In this document: piece after piece, positions 48,666 to 56,417 of the stretch
How positions within the stretch are numbered: the stretch's first letter is position 1
How the letters are laid out: each line of letters starts with the position of its first letter
The notes under the pieces: model-generated
Database searches by the model: none
What the model saw: only the letters and a program-made list of their open reading frames with translations
Told to the model about the DNA's origin: nothing
Assembly (NCBI GenBank): GCA_036677145.1
Contig: JAKFFF010000018.1
Span: 1-64,000 of the forward strand
Reading direction: 5' to 3'
DNA: 64,000 nt
From: CADEED01 sp036677145
GTDB taxonomy: Bacteria; Pseudomonadota; Gammaproteobacteria; Steroidobacterales; Steroidobacteraceae
Translations under genes and position numbers: made by a program

Positions 48666-49601
48666 ATGCTGCGTCCCCTGATCGTGGTCCTTGCCGTCGC
48701 GGTACTCGCCGCCTGCTCCAAGAAAGAGGATGCGGCTCAACCCGTTGCGACCCTGCCCCCGCCGCCGGCGGAGACTGCGCCCGTCAGCACTCAGGAGAAC
48801 GCTCATGCTTTCAAGATTGGCGGGCTCTCCGCCGTCGCGCTGCGTGATGGTTACCTCGAAGCTCCGAACGATCTCAAGATCTTCGGGCTGGGTCGCACGA
48901 TCGAAGAAGTGAACGCGCCGCTGACCGCCGCGGGATTGCCGACGGACAAACTATTGCTGAGCATCCAGCCGCTGCTGGTGAAGACCGCGGATCGGGTGCT
49001 GCTGTTCGACGTGGGACCGGCCGCGCTGTTCGGGCCGACCGGCGGCCACATTCAGGACGCGCTGGCCGAAGCGGGTGTGGATCCGGGCAGTGTCACGGAC
49101 ATATTCATTTCGCATTCGCACGGTGACCACGTGGGCGGTCTGGTGAACCCGCAGGGCGCGCTCGCATTCCCGAACGCGACGGTTCACCTGGCGAAGGCCG
49201 AGTGGCAACACATGGCCGGGCAGGAGCAATACAAGGCGTTGAACGACGCCATCAAGCCGAAGGTCGACGCGTTCGCGCCGGGCGCCGAACTTGTGCCGGG
49301 CGTCGTGAAAGCGGTGGAGGTCAAGGGCCACACACCCGGTCACTCCGCTTACCTGATCAGCTCGGGCGCCGACTCACTCTTATATGTCGGTGACTCGATG
49401 CATCACTACGTCCTCTCCGTGCAGAGGGCGGATTGGCCCATGAGCTTCGATGGCGATCAAACTACCGCCGCGAAGAGCCGCGCCGCGTTGATCAGCGAGT
49501 CGGCCGCGAACGGACAGCGCATCTACGCCGTGCATTTCCCGTATCCGGGAATCGGCAGGATCGAAAAACGCGCGGACGGGTTCGTTTGGGTCGCGGAATG
49601 A
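48666..49601 (+). CDS. Metallo-beta-lactamase-fold hydrolase, lipoprotein
   Basis: 311 residues from ATG 48666, which has AGGAG upstream. The lipoprotein signal is MLRPLIVVLAVAVLAACSKK (lipobox LAAC). The zinc motif HSHGDHVGG is intact, with later ligands in GHTPGHSAYL and YVGDSMHH and a C-terminal His in YAVHFPYPG. It is similar in layout to quorum-quenching lactonases and other MBL hydrolases. It is located between paralogues B and C of the TonB-C-like family, on the opposite strand and divergent from B with a 51-base gap. Substrate unassigned. Confidence 0.9.
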   Translation: MLRPLIVVLAVAVLAACSKKEDAAQPVATLPPPPAETAPVSTQENAHAFKIGGLSAVALRDGYLEAPNDLKIFGLGRTIEEVNAPLTAAGLPTDKLLLSIQPLLVKTADRVLLFDVGPAALFGPTGGHIQDALAEAGVDPGSVTDIFISHSHGDHVGGLVNPQGALAFPNATVHLAKAEWQHMAGQEQYKALNDAIKPKVDAFAPGAELVPGVVKAVEVKGHTPGHSAYLISSGADSLLYVGDSMHHYVLSVQRADWPMSFDGDQTTAAKSRAALISESAANGQRIYAVHFPYPGIGRIEKRADGFVWVAE

Positions 49602-49608
49602 TTTCCGC

Positions 49609-50127
49609 TTAGCCGCTTTTCAGCTTCTGGGTGAAACGGAACTCCATCGTGCATGGAGTTCCGTTACATACGGCGGGTTTGTACTTGGTCGACAGCAGCG
49701 CCTTCTGCGTCACTTCGGTCATGTGAGCGTCGTCGACGCTGCCGAAGTCTTCGACCTTGATCGCCCTGCCATCCGGCCCGACGGTCACGGCCATGTTGAG
49801 TTCGCCATGAGCTTTGTATGTGGCCTGCGCGTCCCTGACGGCGACGAAAATCGGCTTGATGCCTTCTTCGGGAAACGGCGGCTCGTCGCCGGGCGCGAGC
49901 GATCCGTACATCGCGTGCAGATGAGCTTTCTGGCCCGCCGAGAGCTGTCCGTACGTCTTGTTCAGGGGAATCTTCGAGTTCCACCGCAGGCCGCCGGCCT
50001 GTTTGAGTATCGTGCCTGTGGACTGCGTTGCCGCCGTGAACGCCGGGTCGCGCGCTGACTGCGCCGAGGCGTGAGTGAAGACGAATGCGGCGGCCGCCAA
50101 GATCAGGAAATTCCCATGGTTTTTCAT
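49609..50127 (-). CDS. Small exported TonB-C-like protein, paralogue C
   Basis: 172 residues with the signal peptide MKNHGNFLILAAAAFVFTHASA. It shares with A and B the blocks LRWNSKIPLNKTYGQLSAGQKAHLHAMYGSL, GDEPPFP, GELNMAVTVGPDGRAIKVEDFG and TKYKPAVCNGTPCTMEFRF. It is separated from its paralogues by the MBL-fold lipoprotein gene on the other strand; its stop lies seven bases from that gene's stop. Tandem duplication of a small envelope protein is the simplest explanation. Confidence 0.75.
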   Translation of the reverse strand: MKNHGNFLILAAAAFVFTHASAQSARDPAFTAATQSTGTILKQAGGLRWNSKIPLNKTYGQLSAGQKAHLHAMYGSLAPGDEPPFPEEGIKPIFVAVRDAQATYKAHGELNMAVTVGPDGRAIKVEDFGSVDDAHMTEVTQKALLSTKYKPAVCNGTPCTMEFRFTQKLKSG

Positions 50128-50242
50128 CTGGAAACTTCAACATGCCCGGACTCGAGGGTAAATCCGGGTTTGGAGGATCGGAGCAGCGCGTCGCGAATAT
50201 TCCTGCCGTTCAGCCGCCCTTCAGCTTCCGTGCGGTGCTCTG

Positions 50243-52111
50243 TTAGGCCCAGGTGCGCAGGCCGATCACGCCGTGGGCCGCGAGATGCCCCGCGATGAGC
50301 AGGTGAACCAGGACAAAAACAGTAGCGAACCAATAGGGCAGGTTCTTGTGTTCCCTGGCTTTTGGCGTGAAGAGCTGGAAGGCGCCGAAAATCGCCATGA
50401 CGGGATATGTCACCGACAGCAGGAAGATGGCCAGCGAGAGGAATGAAATCGCGCCCGCCTGATTCAGGAACACGCCAGTCAGCGCGAACGCGAACTGGAA
50501 CGTCAAGAGGATTGCCGATGCGATCAACGGAGTGATCCGCAACCACAGCCGGTCATCGTTCGTCCTGCGCTTCTTGCCGAACCGCCGGTAACACCACACC
50601 AGAAACGCGACGAATCCGATCAGCGTCATCGCGATCATCAGGCCGGCGACGGCGAGGCGGGTGAATACCAGCCACCCGGGTATCCGCTTCGACAGGTCGC
50701 TGCCGGTCTGGAGCGCGGGGCCGTCGAGCGGATCCTGGACGATCGCGATGGCCGGCAGGCCGTGCCACGCATCGATCAACGCGGTGCCGCCGGCGGCGAC
50801 ACGATCGCTGCTGATCCAGCTCGCGAACAGCGGCGAGCGATGCAGGAAGTTCTCGTCGTGTGAAATCTTCTGCACGGCCAGCAGCGACGTGATGTAGGCC
50901 GTCATCTTCTGGCGCGGATTGATCTGCGCGTAGTAGCCATCGATGTGCTTGAACGCGTCGGGCAGCCTGGTGATCGCCGGGTCCGGATTCCGGCTGTTCC
51001 GGAGTAGATAGCCGCGGATGAGATCGGAGATCTGTCCGAGCGCGGCGCCGTTGCCGCTGTTGATCATGAATACGTAACCCTCGCCGAGCTCATTCACATA
51101 CGCGAGCTCGGAGAGTCCACCGTTGACGCCGCCATTGTGGCCGTGAAACGCGAAGTTGAGCGCCTTGTAGCCGGAGGTGTAGTTGGCGAGGCCGTACCCG
51201 CCGGTCAGGCCGGCGGCGGCGCCGAGCGTGGTTTGTGGCACTTCCATGCGATCGATCGAGGCCGGAGAAACGAGCTGCCCCGCGGGCGCAGAGCCGCGCA
51301 ACAACAGCAACTGCACGAGCTGGGCCATGTCCCGCGCCGAGGAGTTGATCGAGCCGGCCGGGCGGAATGCGAGCTGCCAGTATTCCTGCGGCTTGAATCC
51401 CTGGTACAGAGTGGCGCCGCGGTCATCGTATAACGGGGTCTTGAAGTAGCTCGTCGACTTCATGCCGAGCGGCGCGAAGAAATTCTCCGCGACGTAATCC
51501 TCGAACCTCTGTCCGGTGACTTTCTCGACGATGTATGCGGCAACCGCGGCGCCCGCGTTGCAGTACGCATGCCTTGTGCCCGGAACCCAGCGCGATGTAC
51601 GTGAATGCGGATGCAGGTCGAGACCTTCCTTTGTGGTCATCGACTCCGGGGCGGCGTACGCGTATTCCACCAGGTGGACGTCGTCCCAGCCGGTCGTGTG
51701 CTCGAGCAGATGCGCGATCCGCACGGGGTTCGTTTCTTCCCACGGGTTCTGGAACTGGACTTCGGGCGCACGATCGCGCACCCGGTCGTTCAATGAAAGC
51801 TTGCCTTCCTCCTGTAGCTTGAGGACGGCGAGCGCGGCGAACATCTTCGAGATCGAGCCGATCCGGAACAGCGTGTCTTCATTCGCCGGTTTTCCGGACT
51901 GCAGGTCCGCCTTGCCGAGACCCGCTACCCAATACGGTCCATCGCGATTGACGAGTGCGATTCCGATGGCGGGAGTGGCGGTCTCCGCGAGGATCTTTTC
52001 GATCCGCTGCCGGAGTTGTTCGAGATTCTGCGGCGGCTGGTCCGAATCCGCGCCGCGAACGGCCGATGCGCCAGTCAGCAGGATCAGCATCAACACGAGG
52101 GCGTTCCGCAT
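50243..52111 (-). CDS. Serine hydrolase (class C beta-lactamase-like) with C-terminal membrane domain
   Basis: 622 residues. The signal peptide is MRNALVLMLILLTGASAVRG. The serine-hydrolase domain (about 25-390) has SxxK as SISK (Ser86, Lys89), YxN as YCN in HAYCNAGAAV and an HxG-type third motif in FHGHNGG. The C-terminal region (about 480-620) has four or five membrane segments (for example LAVAGLMIAMTLIGFVAFLVW and LLTFQFAFALTGVFL), so the catalytic domain is tethered to the inner membrane facing the periplasm. Homologues are often esterases or D-aminopeptidases rather than antibiotic resistance enzymes. It is a single gene, divergent from the SDR. Confidence 0.87.
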   Translation of the reverse strand: MRNALVLMLILLTGASAVRGADSDQPPQNLEQLRQRIEKILAETATPAIGIALVNRDGPYWVAGLGKADLQSGKPANEDTLFRIGSISKMFAALAVLKLQEEGKLSLNDRVRDRAPEVQFQNPWEETNPVRIAHLLEHTTGWDDVHLVEYAYAAPESMTTKEGLDLHPHSRTSRWVPGTRHAYCNAGAAVAAYIVEKVTGQRFEDYVAENFFAPLGMKSTSYFKTPLYDDRGATLYQGFKPQEYWQLAFRPAGSINSSARDMAQLVQLLLLRGSAPAGQLVSPASIDRMEVPQTTLGAAAGLTGGYGLANYTSGYKALNFAFHGHNGGVNGGLSELAYVNELGEGYVFMINSGNGAALGQISDLIRGYLLRNSRNPDPAITRLPDAFKHIDGYYAQINPRQKMTAYITSLLAVQKISHDENFLHRSPLFASWISSDRVAAGGTALIDAWHGLPAIAIVQDPLDGPALQTGSDLSKRIPGWLVFTRLAVAGLMIAMTLIGFVAFLVWCYRRFGKKRRTNDDRLWLRITPLIASAILLTFQFAFALTGVFLNQAGAISFLSLAIFLLSVTYPVMAIFGAFQLFTPKAREHKNLPYWFATVFVLVHLLIAGHLAAHGVIGLRTWA

Positions 52112-52164
52112 GGCGTCAGGATATCAAGTGCTGTTAGCTTGGCGCAGGTAACAACGGAGAACAC

Positions 52165-52938
52165 ATGGAATCTTTCGCGGGAAAAGTCGCGTTGGTGACC
52201 GGCGGCAGTTCCGGGCTCGGCGAGGCAACCGCCGTGAAATTCGCGCGGGAGGGAGCCAAGGTCGTCATCGCCGCGCGGCGGGCAGAACAAAGCCTGCAGG
52301 TCGTGCGGCGGATCGCGGATGCCGGCGGTGAAGCTCATTTCGTCCAGGCCGACGTCAGCCAGGCCGCGGACATCGAATACATGGTCAAGGCCACGCTCGA
52401 GAAGTTCGGCCGCCTCGATTGCGCCGTGAACAACGCGGGCATCGCGGGTCCGCGCAGGACGCCCATCGCCGACGTCACCGAGGCGCAATGGGACGAGGTC
52501 ATGGATGTGAACCTGAAGGGTGTATGGCTGTGCATGAAGCAGCAGATACCGGCACTGCTCGCGAACGGCGGCGGGGCGATCGTCAACGTCGCGTCTATCT
52601 ACGGCTCCAAGCCCAGTGACGCCGGCCACGGGCCATACGCGACCAGCAAACATGGGGTCATTGGACTTACGCAGTCAGCCGCCGTCGACTATGGCCAGAT
52701 GTCCTTGCGCATCAACGCGATAGCGCCCGGATTCACGCGTTCCGAAATGGTGGACCCCGAACGGCCAGGCGCCGCGGAGATTTACCGGAAACTGGTTGAC
52801 CGCCATTCGGGCATGCGGCGGCTCGGAGAGGCGGCGGAGGTGGCGAATGCCATCGTCTGGTTGTGTTCGGACGAGGCGAGCTTCGTGAATGGCGCGGTAC
52901 TTTCCGTTGACGGCGGCGGCGCCACGCGGCTTTATTGA
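52165..52938 (+). CDS. Short-chain dehydrogenase/reductase (SDR)
   Basis: 257 residues, classical SDR. Cofactor motif TGGSSGLGEA (13-22), then AARRAEQ, VNNAGIAGP, active-site YATSK and INAIAPGFTRSEM, ending WLCSDEASFVNGAVLSVDGGG. The Arg-rich AARR after strand 2 suggests NADP(H) preference. It is followed 45 bases later by a GST gene on the same strand. The substrate is a hydroxyl or ketone compound that cannot be named. Confidence 0.95.
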   Translation: MESFAGKVALVTGGSSGLGEATAVKFAREGAKVVIAARRAEQSLQVVRRIADAGGEAHFVQADVSQAADIEYMVKATLEKFGRLDCAVNNAGIAGPRRTPIADVTEAQWDEVMDVNLKGVWLCMKQQIPALLANGGGAIVNVASIYGSKPSDAGHGPYATSKHGVIGLTQSAAVDYGQMSLRINAIAPGFTRSEMVDPERPGAAEIYRKLVDRHSGMRRLGEAAEVANAIVWLCSDEASFVNGAVLSVDGGGATRLY

Positions 52939-52983
52939 TGGCCGCGAATCGTCGCGACAACCAGAACAAAGGAATCTGATCGC

Positions 52984-53634
52984 ATGTACCGGCTTCATGG
53001 GTTCTCTCAATCCGGAAACGCATACAAGGTTGCCGTGCTGCTCCAGGCATTGCGCCAGCCGTGGGCCGCGGTGCCCTTGCCGTTCGCGGATTTTCTCGCT
53101 GGCGTGCCGCGCTCCGATGCGTTCCGGCAGAACCAGAATGTCATGGGCGAGATTCCGATTCTCGAAGCCGGGGATCGCAAGTTGACCCAGTCGGGCGTGA
53201 TCCTGACTTACCTGGCCGAAAAACATGGCGCCTACGGCGGCAGGAACGAAGCGGAAAAGCTCGAGATCCTGCGCTGGGTGCTGTTCGACAATCACAAGTT
53301 CACCAGCTACATGGCGACGTTGCGGTTCATGAAATCCTTCATGCCGACCGAGCCCGATCCGGCGGTCATGAAGTTTCTGCGTGGCCGGGTCGACAATGCC
53401 TACGGCATCGCGGAACGGCACCTGGCGAACCGTGAATACGTCGTCGGGGATCAACCGACCATCGCGGACATGTCGATGTGCGGCTACCTGTACTACCCCG
53501 CCGAAGAGACCGGCTACGACATCGCCGCCCAGTATCCGGCGATGGCGAGGTGGCTCGAGCGCCTGAAGAAACTGCCGGGCTGGAAGCCGCCCTATGAATT
53601 GCTGCCCGGCGTGCAAATCGCGCCGAAGTGGTAG
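52984..53634 (+). CDS. Glutathione S-transferase family protein
   Basis: 216 residues. The thioredoxin-like N-terminal domain begins MYRLHGFSQSGNAYKVAVLLQAL, with a catalytic Ser likely at Ser8 or Ser10, cis-Pro in GEIPILEAGD and the glutathione-contact LTQSGVILTYLAEKHG. The all-helical C-terminal domain includes REYVVGDQPTIADMSMCGYL. It is probably co-transcribed with the SDR. A role in conjugation or isomerisation is inferred. Its stop is adjacent to that of the convergent YCII-like gene. Confidence 0.93.
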   Translation: MYRLHGFSQSGNAYKVAVLLQALRQPWAAVPLPFADFLAGVPRSDAFRQNQNVMGEIPILEAGDRKLTQSGVILTYLAEKHGAYGGRNEAEKLEILRWVLFDNHKFTSYMATLRFMKSFMPTEPDPAVMKFLRGRVDNAYGIAERHLANREYVVGDQPTIADMSMCGYLYYPAEETGYDIAAQYPAMARWLERLKKLPGWKPPYELLPGVQIAPKW

Positions 53635-54114
53635 TTAGCGCGGGTCAGGGCCCGGCTTCTGCAGGCGGTGATGCATTCCGTTGACCGCCATCAGAGCGGC
53701 CGAGCCGTAGTGCACGTGATACTCGGCAATCATTTCGCCGTTGATGATGACGGGATCCGTCTCCGCCAGCTTCTTCGCCTCTTCGATGCCGGGAACGGCG
53801 AAGATGAACAGGCCGCGCCAGCCATCGACGCCGTCGAGCGGCCCGGCATATGCGAGTTTCCCTGACGCTGCGAGGCGCTCCATGTTCGCGAAGTGTCCCT
53901 TGAACATCGCGTCGCGCTTGTCACCCTTGGGAACCGGCGTCGGACCGGTCTTGAGAATGACCAGCACGTAGGCGCGCATGCCGTGCTCGTCCCCGCCGAG
54001 CTGGGCGGCGAGGGCCGGGTCATAGGCGCTCTTCGGCGCCGGGTCTTGCGCCGCGCCTGCAACGGAAAGACCCAGCGCCACTGCGAGCGCCGCTGAACGC
54101 GTCCAACCACTCAT
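53635..54114 (-). CDS. Exported YCII-like protein
   Basis: 159 residues. The signal peptide is MSGWTRSAALAVALGLSVAGAA. The domain (about 45-135) matches YCII-related folds (dimeric ferredoxin-like alpha/beta): MRAYVLVILKTGP, GHFANMERLAASGKLAYAGPLDG, GLFIFAVPGIEEAKKLAETDPVI and AEYHVHYG. Family members are usually cytoplasmic, so a signal peptide is uncommon. Function unknown. It is convergent with the GST gene and divergent from the alpha/beta hydrolase. Confidence 0.8.
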   Translation of the reverse strand: MSGWTRSAALAVALGLSVAGAAQDPAPKSAYDPALAAQLGGDEHGMRAYVLVILKTGPTPVPKGDKRDAMFKGHFANMERLAASGKLAYAGPLDGVDGWRGLFIFAVPGIEEAKKLAETDPVIINGEMIAEYHVHYGSAALMAVNGMHHRLQKPGPDPR

Positions 54115-54274
54115 ATCGGTCTCCGGTCATTGCGTGATTCAGGAACGGAATCTGCGCCGATCTTGTGCAGACCACAAGGTGCACCTGCGCGGTGCAATGT
54201 TCGCTAACAACAAATTGCGGATTCGCGGCTATGCTTGCTGTCGGCAGTGTTCTCGAACAGTGAGGGACAAACTG

Positions 54275-55090
54275 ATGAAAGAAGAAAAATTCACTGGCAA
54301 GTTCGGCACGAAGATCCACATGCGCTCCTGGCGTCCAGCGGCGCCGAAAGCGGTGGTGGTGATCTGTCACGGCGTGAACTCGCACAGTGGCCAGTATCTG
54401 TGGACGGGCGAGCAGCTCGCGGCGGCGGGCTTCGCGGTGTATGCATACGACCATCGCGGGCGCGGAAAGTCCGAAGGTCCGCGTTTCTACATCGATGATA
54501 TATCCGACTACACCGATGACCTCGGAACCATCATCGGTCTCGCGAAGACCCGCGAACCCGGACTCAAGGTGTTCTTGTTAGGTCACAGCGCCGGTGGTGT
54601 CGTGGGATGCACCTGGACGCTGGATCATCAGAAGGAAATCGCCGGCTTCATCTGCGAGAGCTTCGCGTACCAGGTGTACGCGCCCGCGCCGGTGCTCGCG
54701 CTGGTTCGGTTGTTCGGCAAGATCGCGCCGAAGTTGCCGGTGCTCAAACTCAAGATGAAGGATTTCACCCGCGACCCGGTGGCGCTGGCCGCTCTCGAGG
54801 CAGACCCGCTGTGCAAGGGAGAGATCCAGCCCGCGCGCACGGTGGCCGCGCTGCTGAAAGCCACGGACCGCATGAAGGCGGAATTCGGCATGCTGAAACT
54901 TCCGCTGCTGATCATGCATGGCACGGAAGACAAGGCGACGGTGCCGGCGGGCAGCCGGGAGTTCCACGGGGCCGCAAGCTCGGTCGACAAGACGCTGAAA
55001 CTCTACGAGGGGCACTTCCACGATCTGCTGAACGACATCGGCAAGGAAAAGGTGCTGGCCGATGTCGTCGCCTGGATCAACGCGCGCTGA
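54275..55090 (+). CDS. Alpha/beta hydrolase, monoacylglycerol lipase-like
   Basis: 271 residues from ATG 54275 with GAGGGA eight bases upstream; the longer frame from 54134 has no ribosome site. Motifs are VVICHGVNSHSGQYLWTGEQLAAAGFAVYAYDHRGRGKSEG (oxyanion and early strands), LLGHSAGGVV (nucleophile Ser), MHGTEDKATVP (acid Asp) and YEGHFHDLLND (His), the hydrolase_4 / monoglyceride lipase arrangement. No signal peptide. It probably cleaves lipid or acyl esters in the cytoplasm. Confidence 0.9.
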   Translation: MKEEKFTGKFGTKIHMRSWRPAAPKAVVVICHGVNSHSGQYLWTGEQLAAAGFAVYAYDHRGRGKSEGPRFYIDDISDYTDDLGTIIGLAKTREPGLKVFLLGHSAGGVVGCTWTLDHQKEIAGFICESFAYQVYAPAPVLALVRLFGKIAPKLPVLKLKMKDFTRDPVALAALEADPLCKGEIQPARTVAALLKATDRMKAEFGMLKLPLLIMHGTEDKATVPAGSREFHGAASSVDKTLKLYEGHFHDLLNDIGKEKVLADVVAWINAR

Positions 55091-55092
55091 CG

Positions 55093-55317
55093 TCACACCG
55101 TGATCCGCGCGACCATTCGCCGCACGAATGGCGCAATGAGGGTGACGGTCGGAAACGCGAACGGCCAGGTAGTCAGGCAGCTCTTCGTCCACAACGCGAG
55201 AAATCCATCGTCGATTCCTCGCGTCGTGGCGATCACGAACGCGGACACGACGACGACCATGATGGCCGAGAGAAGGGCGCCGAAAACAATGGCGGAGTAT
55301 TTCTGGGGAATACGCAT
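55093..55317 (-). CDS. DUF2798 family small membrane protein
   Basis: 74 residues from ATG 55317. Two membrane segments are predicted by eye (IVFGALLSAIMVVVVSAFVIA and TWPFAFPTVTLIAPFV), with the intervening GIDDGFLALWTKSCLTTWPFAFP typical of DUF2798. It lies one base downstream of the DUF2938 stop, so the two are coupled, an arrangement regulated by the divergent MerR gene. Function unknown. Confidence 0.8.
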   Translation of the reverse strand: MRIPQKYSAIVFGALLSAIMVVVVSAFVIATTRGIDDGFLALWTKSCLTTWPFAFPTVTLIAPFVRRMVARITV

Positions 55318-55318
55318 G

Positions 55319-55813
55319 TCAAGCTCCTGGAAGCAGTAGTACGGCGGCCAGGCCGCCGAGGTAAAGACCCACGCCGAACAGCGCGTGGGTGATGAGAGAC
55401 TGCAAGCGCGCCGCGGCGGGGCGCGGCGTGCGGCTCGCCGCGATGCCGGCGCCCATGCCCGGCTGCATGACGAAAAACGGCGCCGCCACGGTGCCGATGC
55501 CGACGAGCAGCGCGGGAATGGGCGCGGGTTGTGCGAACCACGCGACGCCCGGAATGGCCGCCAGGATCCCCGCGAACGCGATGCCGATGGTGTAGTGCGC
55601 GATCCATCCAGTCGCGAGTTCGCCCGGCAGTCCCGGTGTGGCGTTGATCCGCGGGTGGCGGAAGCGCCCGCGTGGTAGATAGGCGATCCAGCGCCCAACC
55701 AGGCCGTAGTCGGGCAGCGGGATGCCGAATACCTGCCTGCGCACCAGCGACCACAGGTCGACGAAGGCCGTTGCGCCGATTCCGGTCAGTGTGATGTTGA
55801 CGATGTAGTTCAT
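55319..55813 (-). CDS. DUF2938 family membrane protein
   Basis: 164 residues with about four membrane helices (near NYIVNITLTGIGATAFVDLW, HYTIGIAFAGILAAIPGV, PALLVGIGTVAAPFFVM and LITHALFGVGLYLGGLAAVLLL). The central GRFRHPRINATPGLPGELATGWIAHYTIGI matches DUF2938. Its start codon is 17 bases from the SoxR-box-like dyad, and the predicted transcript start is nearly at the ATG, so the message may be leaderless. It is divergent from MerR. Function unknown; a role in stress response is suggested by the operator only. Confidence 0.82.
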   Translation of the reverse strand: MNYIVNITLTGIGATAFVDLWSLVRRQVFGIPLPDYGLVGRWIAYLPRGRFRHPRINATPGLPGELATGWIAHYTIGIAFAGILAAIPGVAWFAQPAPIPALLVGIGTVAAPFFVMQPGMGAGIAASRTPRPAAARLQSLITHALFGVGLYLGGLAAVLLLPGA

Positions 55814-55820
55814 GGACAGC

Positions 55821-55851
55821 AGACTGCCACTTCAAGTCAACTTGAGGTCAA
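55821..55851 (-). promoter_or_regulatory. MerR-type promoter of the DUF2938/DUF2798 unit
   Basis: On the minus strand TTGACC (55851-55846) and CAGTCT (55826-55821) are separated by 19 bases, the long spacing that MerR-family activators correct by twisting DNA. Most of the dyad at 55830-55847 lies within this spacer. The -10 is weak. Confidence 0.5.
55830..55847. promoter_or_regulatory. SoxR-box-like operator (MerR family dyad)
   Basis: CTTCAAGTCAACTTGAGG differs at two positions from the classical SoxR box CCTCAAGTTAACTTGAGG. It lies between the divergent MerR and DUF2938 genes, eight bases before the MerR start. Confidence 0.65.
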
Positions 55852-55854
55852 GTC

Positions 55855-56286
55855 ATGCGGGACCTGGACATCAACCAGGTGGCTACACAGTCGGGTTTGC
55901 CGGCTTCCACGCTGCGTTACTACGAGGAAAAGGGGCTGGTGAAATCCGTCGGCCGGCACGGCCTGCGCCGCCTGTTCGATCCGGCCGTGCTCGAACGGCT
56001 GGCGTTGATCGCGCTCGGACGTTCCGCGGGATTTTCACTCGATGAAATCGCGCGCATGTTCGCGCCGGATGGCCGGCCGCGCATCGATCGCGAACTACTC
56101 GCACGCAAGGCGGAGGAGCTGGACATGACCATCGGCAAGCTCACCGCGATGCGCGATGGACTGCGTCACGCGGCGGCCTGCCCAGCGCCGAGCCACCTCG
56201 AATGTCCGAAGTTCCGGCGCCTGCTGGGGATCGCGGCGACGGGGCGCGCAAAAAAAGTGCGGACAAAAAAAGGCCAGCCTTATTAG
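55855..56286 (+). CDS. MerR family transcriptional regulator (SoxR-like DNA-binding domain)
   Basis: 143 residues. The winged HTH is typical (LDINQVATQSGLPASTLRYYEEKGLVKSVGRHGLRRLFDPAVLERLALI, 4-52), followed by a long dimer helix. The C-terminal region has only two cysteines (CPAPSHLEC), not the four that hold the [2Fe-2S] cluster of SoxR. It should therefore sense something else, perhaps through a thiol pair. The C-terminus is lysine-rich. It binds, by inference, the SoxR-box-like dyad before its own start and activates the divergent membrane-protein pair. Confidence 0.9.
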   Translation: MRDLDINQVATQSGLPASTLRYYEEKGLVKSVGRHGLRRLFDPAVLERLALIALGRSAGFSLDEIARMFAPDGRPRIDRELLARKAEELDMTIGKLTAMRDGLRHAAACPAPSHLECPKFRRLLGIAATGRAKKVRTKKGQPY

Positions 56287-56319
56287 ATGGTTACGCGCCC
56301 GTTAACGCTCACAAGATAT

Positions 56320-56333
56320 TCACACGCGTGTGA
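56320..56333. promoter_or_regulatory. Perfect palindrome upstream of the fourth TBDR
   Basis: TCACACGCGTGTGA is a perfect 14-base palindrome, followed seven bases later by TTGACA (56341-56346), a possible -35 without a clear -10. It is a candidate repressor or activator site for the TBDR operon; the TetR protein at the operon's end is a possible ligand. Confidence 0.45.
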
Positions 56334-56417
56334 GTGAGTGTTGACACGGGCTTTTCGTGGTGGCTCACTCCGCCCCAACGCATCGACACTCGCGCTCGAT
56401 GCCAGAGGGGGAAGCGC

